NCBI GenBank assembly: GCA_030180135.1
Contig: CM058231.1
Span: forward strand, 24,183,034 to 24,247,033
Reading direction: 5' to 3'
DNA length: 64,000 nucleotides
Source: Orychophragmus violaceus
Lineage: Eukaryota > Streptophyta > Magnoliopsida > Brassicales > Brassicaceae
Shown: positions 24,859 to 36,570 of the stretch, piece by piece
How the letters are laid out: the number at the start of each line of letters is the position of its first letter
Position numbering within the stretch: the first letter of the stretch is position 1
Position numbers and translations under genes: made by a program
The notes under the pieces: model-generated
Seen by the model: only the letters and a program-made list of their open reading frames with translations
What the model was told of the DNA's origin: nothing
The model's database searches: none

Positions 24859-26058
24859 TGATATATCATGGTTTTTACTAGTTTTAGACCATGATATAGA
24901 TGTGTTTTTAGTGTCTTTTGTCTTTGTTTAGAGTCTTTTACATGTTTAATCAGGTTTGGAGCTAATTGGAGATATTTGGAGCATTTTGGGACTTTTGGGA
25001 CGTTTTGGCCGAGAGCTTAACTCACTGTCCGATTTATTGATCATGCATCGACCGACACACCTTGTGCATCGGTCGACACACTAGCGAGATGGGCCGTACG
25101 CGTCGGTTTAATGAAGATATGAAGATTTGCAAAGAAGCCAAAGATAGTTCCAGTATTTACACAGAAGCCCCAGCCGAGATTAGGTCTATATATAGAGGAT
25201 TTTGGTGTTTATTTTACTTACGCTTTCATAATTAAGAGCAAAGGATTTTTAGAGCTTTTGGGGCTGATCTGAACCTATTACTTCATCTGTATTTGGAGAA
25301 GATTTCGAACCCCTTTTACTCTTATTCTTTTATGCAATTTATTCATTCTATGATTATGTTTTCATTATCTATGTCTGAGTAGATTCCTAGTTAGGTTTAG
25401 GGTTTCTCACATAGGATTTCATGACTTGCTAGACTTGTGCAAATTCAGTTAAGGATTCAAACTATATCTGTTCTTCAATTTAATTGTGCTTAAAGCTAGT
25501 TCTAACCTGATCAATTAGAATCTAGATCTTAGGTTGCTAAATACGTCACGGAAGTGGGGTTTAGGAATCTGAACTAATTAAATTGGGCAATTAAACTTTG
25601 CGCAAACGGAAGTTTGGTTTAGGATAATTGTGAACATATCAAACTTGGGATTAATGCTAGTTTAATCTGTTAGTTCTCGCAAACGAAAGTTTGGTTTGCT
25701 GCACTTAGACTTAGAGAATTATCGCAAAGGAATTTGGTTAATTCTATATCTGTGTTTTGAGTTCTAGAACTGTGCTTAATTAGATCCTTGCTGAATGAAC
25801 TGTCTGCTTGTCTGATTTCCTGAGAATACCCTAGGCTTGACGCTTTTAATTACTTGCTTCCACAACCGTTAATCTCTGCTACTGATTTACTTTCTCGCAC
25901 CGCTTTTTATTCAATCATATTGCTTTCTTTCTAGTATTAGTCTCTACTGTTCTGATCTATTGAGACCAAGTGTCCCTGTGGATTCGATAACCCTATATAC
26001 TACTTTGACATTGCTGTTCACTTGCAGTTTAGAATAGGGATTAATTCTTGACCTATCA
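24859..26058 (+). repeat. 5' LTR of gypsy A (1200 bp)
   Basis: It starts TGATATATCATGG and ends GACCTATCA. A TATA-box-like TCTATATATAGAGG at about 25185-25198 would start the transcript. The motif pair with cores CGACCGAC/CGGTCGAC lies at 25044-25080, about 105 bp upstream of that TATA box, a position suitable for a regulatory site. Confidence 0.92.
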
Positions 26059-26064
26059 AGTTTT

Positions 26065-26082
26065 TGGCGCCGTTGCCGGGGA
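26065..26082 (+). other. Primer-binding site, tRNA-Asp type
   Basis: TGGCGCCGTTGCCGGGGA lies 6 nt after the 5' LTR and is complementary to the 3' end of plant tRNA-Asp including CCA. Athila-type elements commonly use this primer. Confidence 0.88.
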
Positions 26083-26286
26083 CTCTTTGAGTCTTCGATA
26101 GCTTAGAACTTAGGGTTTTACTAGGATTTTTCGTTTTCTTTTCGTTTTTGTTTTTTTGTTTTTTTTTATTTTCGCTGATTTATTTTTCTGTTTTCTCTGA
26201 TTTCGCATTGCATCGATCGACGCTCTTCTTGCATCGATCGACACACTTCGCTGAATCACCAAGAACACTAAGAGATCATCAGGACG

Positions 26287-27483
26287 ATGTGTCGGAATGA
26301 TATTTTCAGCTCAGGGATTGACAGTTCACAGATAGTTGGGTTGAAGAACCAAGTTGACTCTCTGCATAGTCTTCTACTTGGAAAGTATGCACAAGAAGCT
26401 AACCATTGCGTTTAAGGAACTGGATTCTATAGTCACAGATCTGCTTTTCAGAAACCCTTTACAAGGAGTTGTAGTGTTTCTTCTTACCAAGCACCGCCTG
26501 CACCTACAGCTCATGAGAGCAGAATGGAAATCATGATGGAGCAGTACCTTGAGAGACAACAACAGATTGATAGGTCCTTCAACTCAAAGATGGATGCTTT
26601 GTATGAAAACTTGAATGAGAAGTTTGAATCTTTGAGCACGCATATGGAGGAGCTGGATATCAAAATTGAACGAAGAGATGTAGCAATAGAGAGGCAGAAT
26701 GAAGCTAAGAGAGCTGAACGGAAGCTGCACATCAATGCTGTGAACATAAGGGATGAGATTGAGTTGCTAGGTGAAGAAGAGAGCATAATCTCGGATTTTC
26801 TGGATGAATATTGTCTGCCTGATACATGCACCGATCGACACCCCCTCAGTGACGATCGACACGCCATTCTGACGGCAATTTCGAGTTCTTTCGAGAAACA
26901 GAATCGCCTTGCATCGATCGACACACATCCTGCAACGATCGACACAGAACGCAGACATGTCCAGAAACCTGCAACAGTGCCAGAACGAGCCTACAAGCCC
27001 CCAGTGCTATATCCTAAGGTTCTCGAACCTTCCAAACAAGAGCTAGAAGTGGCTAACTGCATAAAAGTGATGGATAAGAAGGTGAATAAAACACCACCAG
27101 TTGAAACTTCGCGAGTTCATGCAAAGAAGATGATCTCCACTGATGGTCATCTAAAAGAAGAAGTTCAGATTGGTGGAACTACAATATCTGATAGTGAAAA
27201 GAAGAAGATGGCGGTTCCTCTTGAACCTGCTCTAACATCTTCAATACCTGCAACTGCTCATAAGCAGAAAGCTCCAGACATAAGGTACAAATCACCTAAG
27301 CTTAAACCTTCTGACCACATTATTTTGAATGCAGGACAACGCAGTAGACCGCCCAAGCTTCGCTCCCGCCCTGATTCTGATTACTCATTCCTTGGAAGAT
27401 CTCATGATCTGAATGCTTATACGCAACCTTGGATGAGGAGACATTCACAGAGACACTCAAAGTCTCTGTTGAAACCTCCATGA
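26287..27483 (+). pseudogene. Gag-like frame of gypsy A
   Basis: A first short frame starts MCRNDIFSSGIDSSQ at 26287 and stops at 26414. After a shift, a frame through APPAPTAHESRMEIMMEQYL leads into a 319-codon open frame from the ATG at 26524 to 27483. It begins with a charged coiled-coil-like region (ERQQQIDRSFNSKMDALY, then EKFESLSTHMEELDIKIE) and ends in a basic Arg/Pro-rich tail (RPPKLRSRP, PWMRRHSQRHSK). No zinc knuckle or protease is seen. It resembles the linker regions of Brassicaceae gypsy polyproteins. The CGATCGAC motif pairs run through this frame and are read as IDT/DRH residues, so the DNA motif, not the protein, may be the conserved item. Confidence 0.55.
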
Positions 27484-28830
27484 GTTCAATCTCTTTCTGA
27501 TAGGTCAAGCTATTGACCTTAAACAAGCGCTGGGTGGGAGGCAACCCACCATTAGGTACTGGTGTTTTTCTACTTAATTTTTGGTGTTTTTGTTAGGATT
27601 TTACGTTTGTTTTTGTTTCTGGTGAGTTTATGTTTGCAGGTCTCGGTTAAATCGCAGTGCAACGATCGACGCACTTTTGTGTCGATCGTCACAACACGAA
27701 AGGAATCGCATTGCAGCGATCGTTGCGGTCCTGAGCAACGATCGATCATACACGAAAATCGCCAAGTAACGGTCGATGCACTTAGTGCAACGATCGATGC
27801 TTGAGCGACAGAGGTAACCCGACAGACATAATTTCATCTTTTCAATTTTTTATTTTCTTTTTACCGATCCTTCGCTGGACACTACTGGGGACAGTGTGTC
27901 TTAAGTGTGGGGGAGGTGCTACTGACTTTTGTTTTCTGTTTTCTTAAGAGTCAGTCCGTTTTTCAAAAAAAAATTTGTTTTATTGAGTCAAAACTGTTTA
28001 AGTAAGAAACTATGATTTTCTGAGAAAATTTACAAGACTTGCAGGAACTTAAGTAACCATTGGGATGAAGTTGCAGGATCTATCTCTGACTATTAGAAAA
28101 CCCCATCACAGATCAACCTACTGGGAACACCCACATCACTTCAGGTATCAGAGGATCCTTTACTGACTTCAACCTTAATACTGACTTAGATTGCTCACCT
28201 AAGGGCTTGGTATACTTTGTGTCGGATTCCCTGTTAGTTCTGACACAGCCTGTCAACCTATCCTATTTAGTTCCCTTCTCCCATTCTATAAAGTAAAAAA
28301 AGATAATAAACTGAGGATGAGTTAGTAACTCCGAAGTGGTCATGGGAATAGTAGCAAACACTATTATCTCTCATGTGATCCATGGAATGTGTCCAAAGTA
28401 CACCCCATAACGGGAAGAACACTGATAAAAAAAATAAAATGATACCCAGTGGGGAAAAATCAGTTGTTAAAGAAGGGAAAGAGAAGAAAGGGACTAGAGA
28501 AAGATAGTATGGTGGTCTAGAGCTGATAAGGTAAGAATCCATGTTCCCTTTGATCGATACTCCTTAGGTGAGACCGCACTTAAATACTTGCAGAAGTCAG
28601 TAGGGAGAATTTGAATGCTTGAATGTGATTGTGGAGTTTACCTAGGACAGTTGCTAAGTGTGGGGGAAGTACATTGTGGTCTTGATATCCTGTGATTGAT
28701 TCTTGCAGTGGTTTACTAAGGGGAATCTGAGTATTGTAGCTTATAGGATGAAATGAGTTTCTGAAGAGTTTTCAAACCTCTTCACCATGTTTTAGTTCTA
28801 TGTTTTGCTTGAGGGCAAGCAAAGGCTAAG

Positions 28831-28841
28831 TGTGGGGGAGT
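28831..28841 (+). other. Polypurine tract of gypsy A
   Basis: TGTGGGGGAGT is directly upstream of the 3' LTR. The preceding GCTTGAGGGCAAGCAAAGGC block recurs, inverted and diverged, beside the LTR of gypsy B at 54650-54680. Confidence 0.8.
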
Positions 28842-30041
28842 TGATATATCATGGTTTTTACTAGTTTTAGACCATGATATAGATGTGTTTTTAGTGTCTT
28901 TTGTCTTTGTTTAGAGTCTTTTACAGGTTTAATCAGGTTTGGAGCTAATTGAAGATATTTGGAGCAATTTGGGACTTTTGGGACGTTTTGGCCTAGAGCT
29001 TAACTCACTGTCCGATTTATTGATCATGCATCGACCGACACACCTTGTGCATCGGTCGACACACTAGCGAGATGGGCCGTACGCGTCGGTTTAATGAAGA
29101 TATGAAGATTTGCAAAGAAGCCCAAGATAGTTCCAGTATTTACACAGAAGCCCCAGCCGAGATTAGGCCTATATATAGAGGATTTTGGTGTTTATTTTAC
29201 TTACGCTTTCATAATTAAGAGCAGAGGATTTTTAGAGCTTTTGGGGCTGATCTGAACCTATTACTTCATCTGTATTTGGAGAAGATTTCGAACCCCTTTT
29301 ACTCTTATTCTTTTATGCAATTTATTCATTCTATGATTATGTTTTCATTATCTATGTCTGAGTAGATTCCTAGTTAGGTTTAGGGTTTCTCACATAGGAT
29401 TTCATGACTTGCTAGACTTGTTCAAATTCAGTTAAGGATTCAAACTATATCTGTTCTTCAATTTAATTGTGCTTAAAGCTAGTTCTAACCTGATCAATTA
29501 GAATCTAGATCTTAGGTTGCTAAATACGTCACGGAAGTGGGGTTTAGGAATCTGAACTAATTAAATTGGGCAATTAAACTTTGCGCAAACGGAAGTTTGG
29601 TTTAGGATAATTGTGAACATATCAAACTTGGGATTAATGCTAGTTTAATCTGTTAGTTCTCGCAAACGAAAGTTTGGTTTGCTGCACTTAGACTTAGAGA
29701 ATTATCGCAAAGGAATTTGGTTAATTCTATATCTGTGTTTTGAGTTCTAGAACTGTGCTTAATTAGATCCTTGCTGAATGAACTGTCTGCTTGTCTGATT
29801 TCCTGAGAATACCCTAGGCTTGACGCTTTTAATTACTTGCTTCCACAACCGTTAATCTCTGCTACTGATTTACTTTCTCGCACCGCTTTTTATTCAATCA
29901 TATTGCTTTCTTTCTAGTATTAGTCTCTACTGTTCTGATCTATTGAGACCAAGTGTCCCTGTGGATTCGATAACCCTATATACTACTTTGACATTGCTGT
30001 TCACTTGCAGTTTAGAATAGGGATTAATTCTTGACCTATCA
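28842..30041 (+). repeat. 3' LTR of gypsy A (1200 bp)
   Basis: Same length as the 5' LTR. Substitutions seen by eye include ACATG/ACAGG, TTGGAG/TTGAAG, GCATTTT/GCAATTT, GCCGAG/GCCTAG and AGGTCT/AGGCCT. It is followed by the target duplication GACAA. Confidence 0.92.
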
Positions 30042-30197
30042 GACAACCATGAGAAGTACAATTATGTCCAAGACACATTATATATCGTCGTCATAACTAT
30101 GCACGACAACAAGGCCGTTAGCAAAGAAAATATATAAGCTGATCGCATCAAGTAGACTATAGGCTAGCATAGTTTCTATACATTTTCCGTTCACAGT

Positions 30198-32187
30198 CAG
30201 AGGTGGAGTTATTAGACAAAAAATTAATTTTTTTGAACGACGCCCGACTTCATATGAGCCCTATTATTTTACAAAATGTTCATATCTATACTATTAAAAT
30301 AGATGACCACTTTTAAAAATAACCTTAAATTTATGCGAGATATTACAGATTGTGCCATTGCTTTTATTTGATTTTTTTGAAAATTTATTAAAGATATTTT
30401 CGTATTATATAAATTCTAACTATATGTGAGTCATATGAAATATTTTTAAATTAATGATTTTGTTCCAAAAAACATTCTTAATATCTTTTAATATCTTTTG
30501 TTTTAAATATATATATATATATTATAAAATATTTATATTTCTATTTCTTAAGATTTTTTTTGATTTTTAAGAAAATATTTAATGATTTCGAACTTTTATT
30601 ATAAAATAATTTTAATTATATTTTAATATAAATATTCTCTAAGTTCTAATTTTATTGGAAATACATTTTCATAATATCTTTTAATATCTCTTTCTAATTG
30701 AAATATTAATATATATATTTATACTATAAAAATTTGAAAAATATTATTAACCTCTTGATTTTTAAGAAGGATAATTTCTAAATACATAATTATTATTAAA
30801 ATTTAATAGTAAAATTTAATAATAAAATTTAGTTACATTTTAATCTATTAAATTGACATAAAAATCTTTATATTTAGACCATTGTAAAACACTAAACATA
30901 TTGAAAATAGATTAACCAATTATCTATACTATTAAAAATAAAATTTGACTACTAGAAGACGGGTTAAAAATATGTATTAACTATTTCAATTGTTATATTC
31001 TTAATTTGATAAATATTAAAATTATTCAATGCATATATTATTGAAATATATGATAAGTTTGATCCAGTTAATGTTTTTAAGATGACTGTTTTTAAAGGAT
31101 TGTGTTAAAAAGTTTTCAAAATAATTACACTACTATAAAATGTGTTGAAATATAGATTAATTTTTTCATTATAAAATTATTTTAAAAGATTTATATTCAT
31201 TGGAAGACAAGTTAAAAAGATGAATTAACTAATTGTAATTATAAAAAAACATTAAAATGAATTTAAACCAATCTAAAAAGTTAAATGAACGAGTTATCAT
31301 ATATTAGTTACATTTTGATTAATAAAATAAACATAATTTTTTTTTACATTTAGACCATTATTAAACGGGTCAAAAAAAGATGAACCAATTTCAATTATCT
31401 ATACTATTAAAAAAACAAAATATGTCTACTGGAATACATGATAATAATATGTATTAGTCAATTTCAATTGATATATTATTAATTTGAAAAATATTTAAAT
31501 TATTGATAAATTCATAATCACGTATTAAATATATATTATTTAAAACAAACAATTATATATAATTAAATTGAAAAGTTTCATATTGAATCTAACAACTTAT
31601 ATATTACTAAGATTGCGTTCTATATAAATATTTTGATTTTAACAACTGTTTAGTAGTGAAATCACGGGTTAAGCTAAGTTAGAATTAATTTTAAAAAAAA
31701 ATTATCAAATAAAATATATCTACACTTTACAGCAATAAAGTAAACTAAACATGTATTAAAAGTAACAATAATCTATAACTACTAAAGTATAAGTTAAAAA
31801 TATCAAAACAAAAATAAAATTTATTAAACTTTTTTCTCACGCTTAGCACTATATTATCATATTTTCATTTAATATATATTAAATTGAATAGGTAACAAAT
31901 TTAATTTTTAAAAATATAAATTTAAAATATAATTTTTTTTATAGAAAACATAATCTGCGCTTCATTAACGCGGATCAAAATCTAGTATACTATTAAATGT
32001 ATAACAGAATTGTTAAAAAAAAATAAAATAAAGATTGCCAAAAATGTAAAACAAAAAGAAATTGACCAAAAAATAGAAGTTTTGGTGATAATAGATATTG
32101 GATAATCTTTAAAATGTTATATACTAAAAATATTGTGATTTTGTATTTTTTATTAATCGAGCCCCCAAATTCTTAGTTCTGGCTCTG
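30198..32187. mobile_element. hAT-like short element interrupted by a Helitron
   Basis: The left end is CAGAGGTGGAGTTATTAG and the right end, reverse-complemented, is CAGAGCCAGAACTAAG. The ends are diverged but share the CAGAG start common among plant hAT elements. The flanks TTCACAGT (30190-30197) and TTCATAGT (32188-32195) match at seven of eight bases, as expected of an old 8-bp hAT duplication. Without the Helitron, only about 290 bp remain, so it was a MITE. No transposase is present. Confidence 0.6.
30285..31985 (+). mobile_element. Non-autonomous Helitron
   Basis: It begins TCTATACTATTAAAA, directly after an A, and ends CTAG followed by T, matching insertion between A and T. Ten bases before the end, TCTGCG-cttcattaa-CGCGGA (31954-31974) forms a 6-bp hairpin with one G-U pair, the classical Helitron 3' signal. 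The interior is very AT-rich and lacks Rep/helicase coding. The 5' word recurs at 30923 and 31398, suggesting nested or alternative starts. Confidence 0.75.
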
Positions 32188-32195
32188 TTCATAGT

Positions 32196-33921
32196 CACGG
32201 TCACTCACGAGCCCTATCAGAATCACTCGATCTCGTCCCAACCATTTGTAGTACGACTCAAATATTACGCCTTACACACATTCGCCTGCAAGCCATAAGG
32301 CTAGACCATATACCCATCATGTTTAAGACTATTGAGTTTTTTTTGTTATATTACTTGTAAAATCTTGACCTAACCATCTCGATCACAATTTTGGATTTTT
32401 GACCTATATTTTCATTCACATCGACATTTCACTAAACCTAATATAATATGATAAAATATTCAAAGAGAGTTTATGCCGACAACATAAGATCTAAACCCAA
32501 AATCTTACAATACTCATATTCTAGAATCCGATCGGCCTGTAATATCGTGTTTATAGACATTTTAGCACGATTTCTTGTTGTTAAGAGATTTCGACCAAGT
32601 CTGAGAAAGTCAGAGTTGTGGTCAAAAGAGTCTGAATAAACAAAGAAAGAAAGATTAAAAGTAGGGTCGGAAACTCTCTGTTATTAATAATTAGGCCGAA
32701 GCAAAACAATGATCATGATGACGAGATGGGAGGTCGTCGATACACGAGTTCATAAAGATTGCTTGGGCTCGTCGCTTTATAAATATAGCTCGGAGCTTTT
32801 AGAAAATACAAGATAGCATTAAATGAACAATGAGGGGTTTATTTATAGTAAAAGTGGCAAACTTCTTGTTGGGCTGTTGACTCCATAGCGAGCTTTAGTC
32901 TTTGGGATGAAATGTTTTGATGAGGCGGCATATTTTGATGGTCTTATGGATGGGGGTGCTAAAACCGTATCCAAAAATTAGCCCCTCGGTTCGCCGGTCT
33001 TCAGCTCGGGTTGGAGTCGGCGAATGGTTCTGAGTTTTAAGTTAAGCATGAATCTGATCGGCTCATATGGCTTGTTCGGAGCTGATTTTACCGTTGAACT
33101 TCTTTGTTGCTTAAGGGTTGAAAAGACGTACGTAGAAATTGATAACTCATGTCGTATGCGTTTTCTTGATAACCGCTCCTTTGTTGTCTTATAAAACCCC
33201 ACTTTTGGGTTTCCATTATCTATCTTTAGTTTTTGCTTCGTATTTGCTTGCCGAATCATCGTGTTCCTCTGGTTGCTTAGATTCGTCGATATGAGGGTAG
33301 ATTTTAGTTGTAATTCGTCTTCTCACAACGATGACCTTGATTCTTTTGAGTCATTAGATGATATCCCCATTCAATCTTGGTTAATTGAGGGGGATGATGA
33401 TTTTCTCAAATCGTGAGCCGGTGGAAAGCTCGTCCGTTTCGGGGTGCTCCGAAAGTGATAAGAGATTTGACATAATAGCGGTAGGATTTACCGTAACAAG
33501 CTGGCACAGTCACCAAAAATATGTTTATTGCAGAAGAGCAAGGAAGTCAGAAGTAGTTATGTTGAAGAAGATGGTGCTGCCGGTGTGACCCATTTACCAG
33601 ACAAGTACTTCGCTTTGTAAGAGCAATGAGAAATTGCGGATGATGATACAGTAAGATAATCATATACATGATTGTCCAAATAGCCAATACCATCCGGGTG
33701 AGTTGTTCACGAAGTACATTCAGAGTAGTTGTTCACGAAGTACATTCAGAGTATTGATAGTCGACGGGAAAGTGTTGGAGAGAACATAAAGATGCCTAAA
33801 TAGGAAACATATATTCTCCTTGATTTCTCCCCTTAATCTCCAAAACATAACTGTTTAGCCGTATTTTAAAATAAAAACGAAATGAAGGAGATGATCGGCG
33901 CCGGAGAAGCTGGCACCGGCC
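32196..33921. other. Region without a recognisable gene between the hAT/Helitron and the nested hAT cluster
   Basis: Some moderately complex sequence is present. A short frame MRVDFSCNSSSHNDDLDSFE begins at 33291, stops at 33411, and is followed by shifted pieces (ESSSVSGCSESDKRFD), suggesting a decayed gag-like or unknown gene. A 26-bp direct repeat (GTTGTTCACGAAGTACATTC twice, about 33700-33750) is seen. Just before the hAT cluster, GAAGGAGATGATCGGCGCC is GC-richer and might be host sequence. Confidence 0.35.
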
Positions 33922-34179
33922 TAGAGCTGTCAAAATGGACAGACTGTCCATGAAAGTTCATGTCCAATACATTATGGACCGGTCATGGACAAGTCCATAT
34001 TTTAATGGACTAAAATGGACATGGACATAAATGGACATGGACAAAATGGACCGGACGCGTTTGGACATGGACAATCCAATGGACATTCTAATACACTTAA
34101 TTTTAGGTCAAAATTTGAGATTTTCTTACCAAAATGAAAAATCGAGTTTCCTACAAAAACGTTTTACAACAAAACCACA

Positions 34180-34535
34180 AAATTTTGTTTTCTCGCAAAA
34201 AATGTGACTCCGCGTTTTTCGCCAAAAACATGATTCCACATTTTCCACCAAAATTATGATTTCGCGTTTTTTCACCAAAAGCGTGATTCCGCATTTTTCC
34301 GCCAAAAATATGATTCCGCGTTTTCCCGCCAAAAATGCAACTCCACATTTTCCCGCCAAAAATGTGATTCTGCATTTTCCCGCCAAAAACATGATTCCAT
34401 GTTTTCCGAAAAAAACATGATAGCATTTTCTCACCAAAAGCGTGATTCTGTATTTTCCGCCAAAATCATGATTCCGTGTTTTCCGCCAAAAACGTGATTC
34501 CGCGTTTCTCGTCAAAAACATGATTTCCCGATTTT
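34180..34535. repeat. Minisatellite, unit about 26-27 bp
   Basis: Around a dozen degenerate copies of a unit like TTTTCCCGCCAAAAATGTGA plus a few bases (for example GATTCCGCG) are present. Because 27 is a multiple of three, the minus strand shows a 131-codon frame made of 9-residue repeats (FGGKTRNHI-like). This is a by-product and not evidence of a gene. Confidence 0.85.
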
Positions 34536-35339
34536 ACTCAAAATTTTGAAATTAACCTTATATTTTAACTATTTGTATTTTTAGGTAAATAAGTTATTAA
34601 TGTTATATTTTGATATTAAATATAAATTTAAAATATTATAATTTTGAAGATGGTAATAAAATGTCCATTAACGACTATGGACAGTCTATTTGGACATGGT
34701 CCTTAATGGACATGGACATTTGTGAACATGGACGTTTGTGGACATGGACGTTATTTGTCCATAATCAAAATGGACATTTATGGATAGGTCCAAACGGACA
34801 TGGACAGCCCATTTGACAGCTCTACTAGAGATGTCAGACGGGCTAACCCAAGCTTAAATAGCCCAACCCAATGCGGTTTCAATTTTTTCTCGGATCTGGC
34901 GGGTTGACCCGCGCGGGCTGCGGTCTAAAATCCAATGGCCCAAACCCAACCCGCATGTATTTTACGGATTAGCGGGCTGACCCGCGGGTTCCTATACAAA
35001 CTTGTTTCATTTCGATTTCAGCTTTATAATTAAGTATAAATAGACTTGTTTTCTAAGTTTTTACTATATGTTCTAAAAAATTATATTAAAAACATTGATA
35101 AAACAAAGATAAAATTTTAACAACATTCAACAACAACAAAAAACAATAATTTTAAATAAATAATTTTATTATTGGACAATCCTGTAAGAAAAGCAAAAAA
35201 TCCGAAAGCAATATTAAAAAATAGCAACAAACACCAAATAGGTGAAGACAACAATATCATGACACAATAGCGATACCATACATAAAGAATTTTTTAGACA
35301 AAGTAAAATTAGGATGTTCCCGATCTTACACTAGCAGGC

Positions 35340-36030
35340 GGCCTTCCATTATCTTTACTTCCAATACCTTTATCAACGAGAATCTCGCAAGTCAGATAAG
35401 TCTTCTTCTTCAATCGTCTTTATCAACTTTCTCCGGATTAGATTCTTTAGAACTACCGTCAGAAAAGCTTGAACAAAAATTACAAACCAGAGATATGTAG
35501 GATTGACAACACTTCCCATTAAAACGCAAAGCACAAACGTAGAAAAGATATCCATAAAATATTATACCGTCACCTTAAGAAGGATGCAAAGCAAGCAAAA
35601 ATAACACCCGGTTTTGAAAGCAACGCCGAAAGGAGACTCTATTGGAAGGGAAGCCAATTCAAACTCAACCAAGGCTATGACTGTTAACAAATAGAGTAGA
35701 ACGAGAGAGATGAAGAGATGTCGTTACCAACGACGGACCCAATGATAAAGAAGGGTACCGCTGCGCTACCCGAAACCGTTGTGTCACCCATCACCGAGAA
35801 GATCCCAACATTCTAGACCAAACCAGAGAAAGCACCACTAAGTAGAAAGCCAAGATCTCCCACCCAAACCACCGAGCGTCTCTTCCGGAGAGGGAAGGAG
35901 GAGATATACGCCGGAGTTATTTTCATCGCTAGAGATCTCCAACGACCACCGTCTCAGACACAAAACCCAAGTTGAGAAAAAAAGAAAAAGGATGAAAGGA
36001 AGAGAGAGAGGGGACGGTGCCAGCGCTAAT
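35340..36030 (-). other. Possible captured gene fragment inside the middle hAT element
   Basis: The minus strand is GC-richer than the flanks and has short frames: VSGSAAVPFFIIGSVVG near 35760-35710, and a hydrophobic membrane-like segment FVLCVLMGSVVNPTYLWFVI followed by a charged tail RRKLIKTIEEEDLSDLRD (35555-35373). This is not transposase-like. It could be a transduplicated host membrane-protein fragment, but the family is not recognised. Confidence 0.3.
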
Positions 36031-36085
36031 AGAGCCGCTGTGCGCCGTCCGGCAAGAGAATCTCAGAAACTTGTTAGGCGGCTGT

Positions 36086-36570
36086 TAGGCCTGGGCGTTC
36101 GGGTACCCGTTCGGGTTCGGTTCAGGTTTTTCGGGTTTTCGGGTTTTCGGGTCTAGACATATAAAACCCATTCGGGTATTTTAGAATTTTGGTTCGGGTT
36201 CGGTTCGGTTCCATTCGGGTTCAGTTCGGGTTCGGGTACCCGAAAACATAAAACAAAAATAAAAATTAGTTATATTTAAATAAAAATTTGTAAAATTTTG
36301 ACAAATATAACAAAATTCTTCGTATATTTTGTTTATTTTTGGTAGTTTAGTTATTTTAGTCTAAAAATAATCAATATATTTAAGTTTGTAATTGCAATTT
36401 TGGATAATTTTGTTATATTAAGTCTAAATATAATTAATATTTTAGGTATATAATTGTAATTCGGATATTTCGGGTATCCATTCGGTTCTCGGTTCGGGTT
36501 CGGGTTCGGTTCTACTTTTCGGTTCGGGTTCGGTTCGGTATTTCGGGTCCGGATATTTTGCCCAGCCCTA
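36086..36570. mobile_element. hAT-type MITE (485 bp) inside the middle hAT element
   Basis: The ends are TAGGCCTGGGC and GCCCAGCCCTA (one mismatch over 11 bp), with a perfect 8-bp target duplication GCGGCTGT at 36078-36085 and 36571-36578. The interior has many CGGGTTCGG/CCGAACCCG words near both ends and an AT-rich middle. There is no coding capacity. Confidence 0.9.

Larger units (their letters stand above)
24859..30041 (+). mobile_element. Complete non-autonomous gypsy-type LTR retrotransposon (gypsy A)
   Basis: Two 1200-bp LTRs (24859-26058 and 28842-30041) bound a 2.78-kb interior. The 5-bp target duplication GACAA occurs at 24854-24858 and 30042-30046. A primer site for tRNA-Asp (26065-26082) and a polypurine tract (28831-28841) are present. 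Only a gag-like reading frame is found, with no protease, reverse transcriptase or integrase, so it depends on another element. The tRNA-Asp primer and the TGTGGGGGAG tract are features of the Athila/Tat branch of plant Ty3/gypsy elements. By eye the LTRs differ at about eight positions, so the insertion is fairly young. Confidence 0.92.

Noticed and set aside
34126..34521. 131-codon minus-strand frame of 9-residue repeats
   Set aside because: It follows from a 27-bp minisatellite inside a hAT element. The period is a multiple of three, so the frame stays open without selection.
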